Assembly (NCBI GenBank): GCA_963704155.1
Contig: CAVPHF010000039.1
Span: forward strand, 62,001 to 126,000
Length of the DNA stretch: 64,000 bases
Source: Thiohalocapsa sp963704155
GTDB lineage: Bacteria; Pseudomonadota; Gammaproteobacteria; Chromatiales; Chromatiaceae
Direction of reading: 5' to 3'
The notes below the pieces were generated by a model that did not search any database, was not told where the DNA came from, and saw only the letters and a program-made list of their open reading frames with translations. Both the position numbers and the translations under genes were made by a program. Positions 63,171 to 64,000 of the stretch are shown piece after piece. The first letter of the stretch is position 1. Each line of letters starts with the position of its first letter.

Positions 63171-63971
63171 CTACCAGCCGGCGGCCTCGGGGAGCGGTCT
63201 CAGATGCTCCGCGGGCGTGGTCACATCGGTCGGCGTACGGGCATTCAGCGCAAAGCGTTCGCCGCGATGAGCGATGCGCAGACCGGCCTGCTCGATCGTT
63301 TCGCCAGCGCTCTGCGACTCGTAGTGATAGAGCACCATACGCCGCCACTGTTCGTCCTTGTACTCGGCACGAATGTCGTCGATGCCGGTGTGGGATGGAT
63401 TCGCCCGGGTGCAGCAGTCATGAAAAATCCACTCGCCGCGACAGGCATAGCGGTTCAGCACCTCGGGGATCGGGCGCGTGTCCCCGCTGTAGAGAAACAC
63501 CCCTTGCAGGGCCAGTCCGAAGGCACTGAGATGCTCATGGTGACGGACAGGAAAGACTGTGAAGCTCAGGTCGCGGTACCAAAAGGCTTCCGACACCGGA
63601 ATCAGTTGAAACACGTCCCAGAAGTTGCTGCCACCCTCGGCAAGCAGATTCGGATAATCGGCGAGCCGGCGCTGCAAGACCGGGATCAGCGGCACTGGAA
63701 CGAACAACTTCACCGGTGCGTGCGGGACACTGGCCGTCGCCAGCCGGTAATACAGACCTTCCAAACCGCCAATGTGGTCCAAGTGGGCGTGCGTAATGAA
63801 CAGCGCCCTAGGCAACTCGCCGTAGTGCCCCAGATAACCCTCGAGCGTGGCCGGACCGCAGTCGACCAGCAGCCAGGGCGCATGAGCGTGTTCGAGCACC
63901 ACGGCCGAGGAGCCGAGGGCGAGCGCATGAGAATTGCCGACTCCGAGAAAACGCAAACCGAGTTCTGACAT
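63171..63971 (-). CDS. Metallo-beta-lactamase-fold hydrolase, RNase Z-like
   Basis: About 266 residues from the ATG at 63971 (MSELGLRFLGVGNSHA); a further ATG at 63998 sits at the window edge and could be the true start. The metal-binding motif is FITHAHLDHIGG, followed by VFLYSGDTRPI, and HDCCTRANPSHTG, as in RNase Z and similar phosphodiesterases. It could process tRNA 3' ends or hydrolyse another phosphodiester. No flexible arm typical of RNase Z is obvious, so the wider MBL-fold family is a safer label. Confidence 0.82.
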   Translation of the reverse strand: MSELGLRFLGVGNSHALALGSSAVVLEHAHAPWLLVDCGPATLEGYLGHYGELPRALFITHAHLDHIGGLEGLYYRLATASVPHAPVKLFVPVPLIPVLQRRLADYPNLLAEGGSNFWDVFQLIPVSEAFWYRDLSFTVFPVRHHEHLSAFGLALQGVFLYSGDTRPIPEVLNRYACRGEWIFHDCCTRANPSHTGIDDIRAEYKDEQWRRMVLYHYESQSAGETIEQAGLRIAHRGERFALNARTPTDVTTPAEHLRPLPEAAGW

Positions 63972-64000
63972 ATGATTCGTAATGCGGAGAAACCGCATGC

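Noticed and set aside
1..64000. CRISPR array, tRNA or rRNA genes
   Set aside because: No regular repeat-spacer pattern and no cloverleaf or rRNA sequence was seen by eye; the only tandem repeats are short and irregular.

Overview
This 64 kb window is chromosomal DNA of a high-GC gammaproteobacterium. The gene set supports that assignment: fused RlmKL, the CmoA/CmoB pair, OxyR with both redox cysteines, SohB, and CydABX. The two ADP-glucose pyrophosphorylases, branching enzyme, amylomaltase, polyphosphate kinase and RND/ABC exporters would fit a storage-polymer-accumulating member of the Chromatiales. There are no photosynthesis or sulfur-oxidation genes here, so the family-level placement is only a guess. 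I saw no rRNA, tRNA, CRISPR array, prophage or intact insertion sequence.

Layout. 1-6.9 kb: the 5' part of an acyl-CoA synthetase, a DUF368 (PopT-type) membrane protein, a run of direct repeats, a small Cys-containing protein, a long 2OG-Fe(II) oxygenase, a VapBC-type toxin-antitoxin pair and a PlsC acyltransferase. 7-11.2 kb: a lone Mrr-type restriction protein, a TelA/XpaC pair with a tiny membrane ORF, and an SDR oxidoreductase. 11.3-21.5 kb (all minus): glgC, then malQ overlapping a MacA-like adaptor, an ABC ATPase, a P-type cation ATPase and two separate MacB-like permeases. 21.9-30.1 kb (plus): glgB, PBP4-type dacB, corA, oxyR, rlmKL. 30.1-34.5 kb (minus): an RND permease and its adaptor. 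34.6-35.4 kb: no supportable gene. 35.4-40.5 kb (plus): a divergent RRM-like protein, a nine-haem cytochrome c fused to a membrane cytochrome b, and a GH13 sucrose-phosphorylase-like enzyme. 40.9-51.4 kb: a PEGA/FGE-like protein, cmoBA, ppk, a LysM coiled-coil protein, sohB, thyA, gpmI and a Rap1a/Tai-like secreted protein. 51.8-64 kb: a second glgC, cydABX, a PAS-GGDEF-(degenerate EAL) protein divergent from a DUF1631 protein, a PfkB-family sugar kinase, a NUDIX hydrolase and an MBL-fold hydrolase.

How the genes fit together. A carbon-storage theme recurs: glgC (twice), glgB, malQ, a GH13_18 phosphorylase that could yield glucose-1-phosphate, and a PfkB kinase that could take the fructose. 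An energy and redox theme includes cytochrome bd, the multihaem c/b fusion, OxyR and polyphosphate kinase. Envelope functions include PopT-like, PlsC, PBP4, LysM and two exporter systems. The most unusual items are the nine-haem cytochrome c/b fusion resembling Geobacter CbcL in architecture, the GH13_18 enzyme with an extra segment before its nucleophile, the exporter operon that couples malQ to a MacA-like adaptor and carries a P-type ATPase in the middle, and the GGDEF protein whose EAL domain has lost several catalytic residues.
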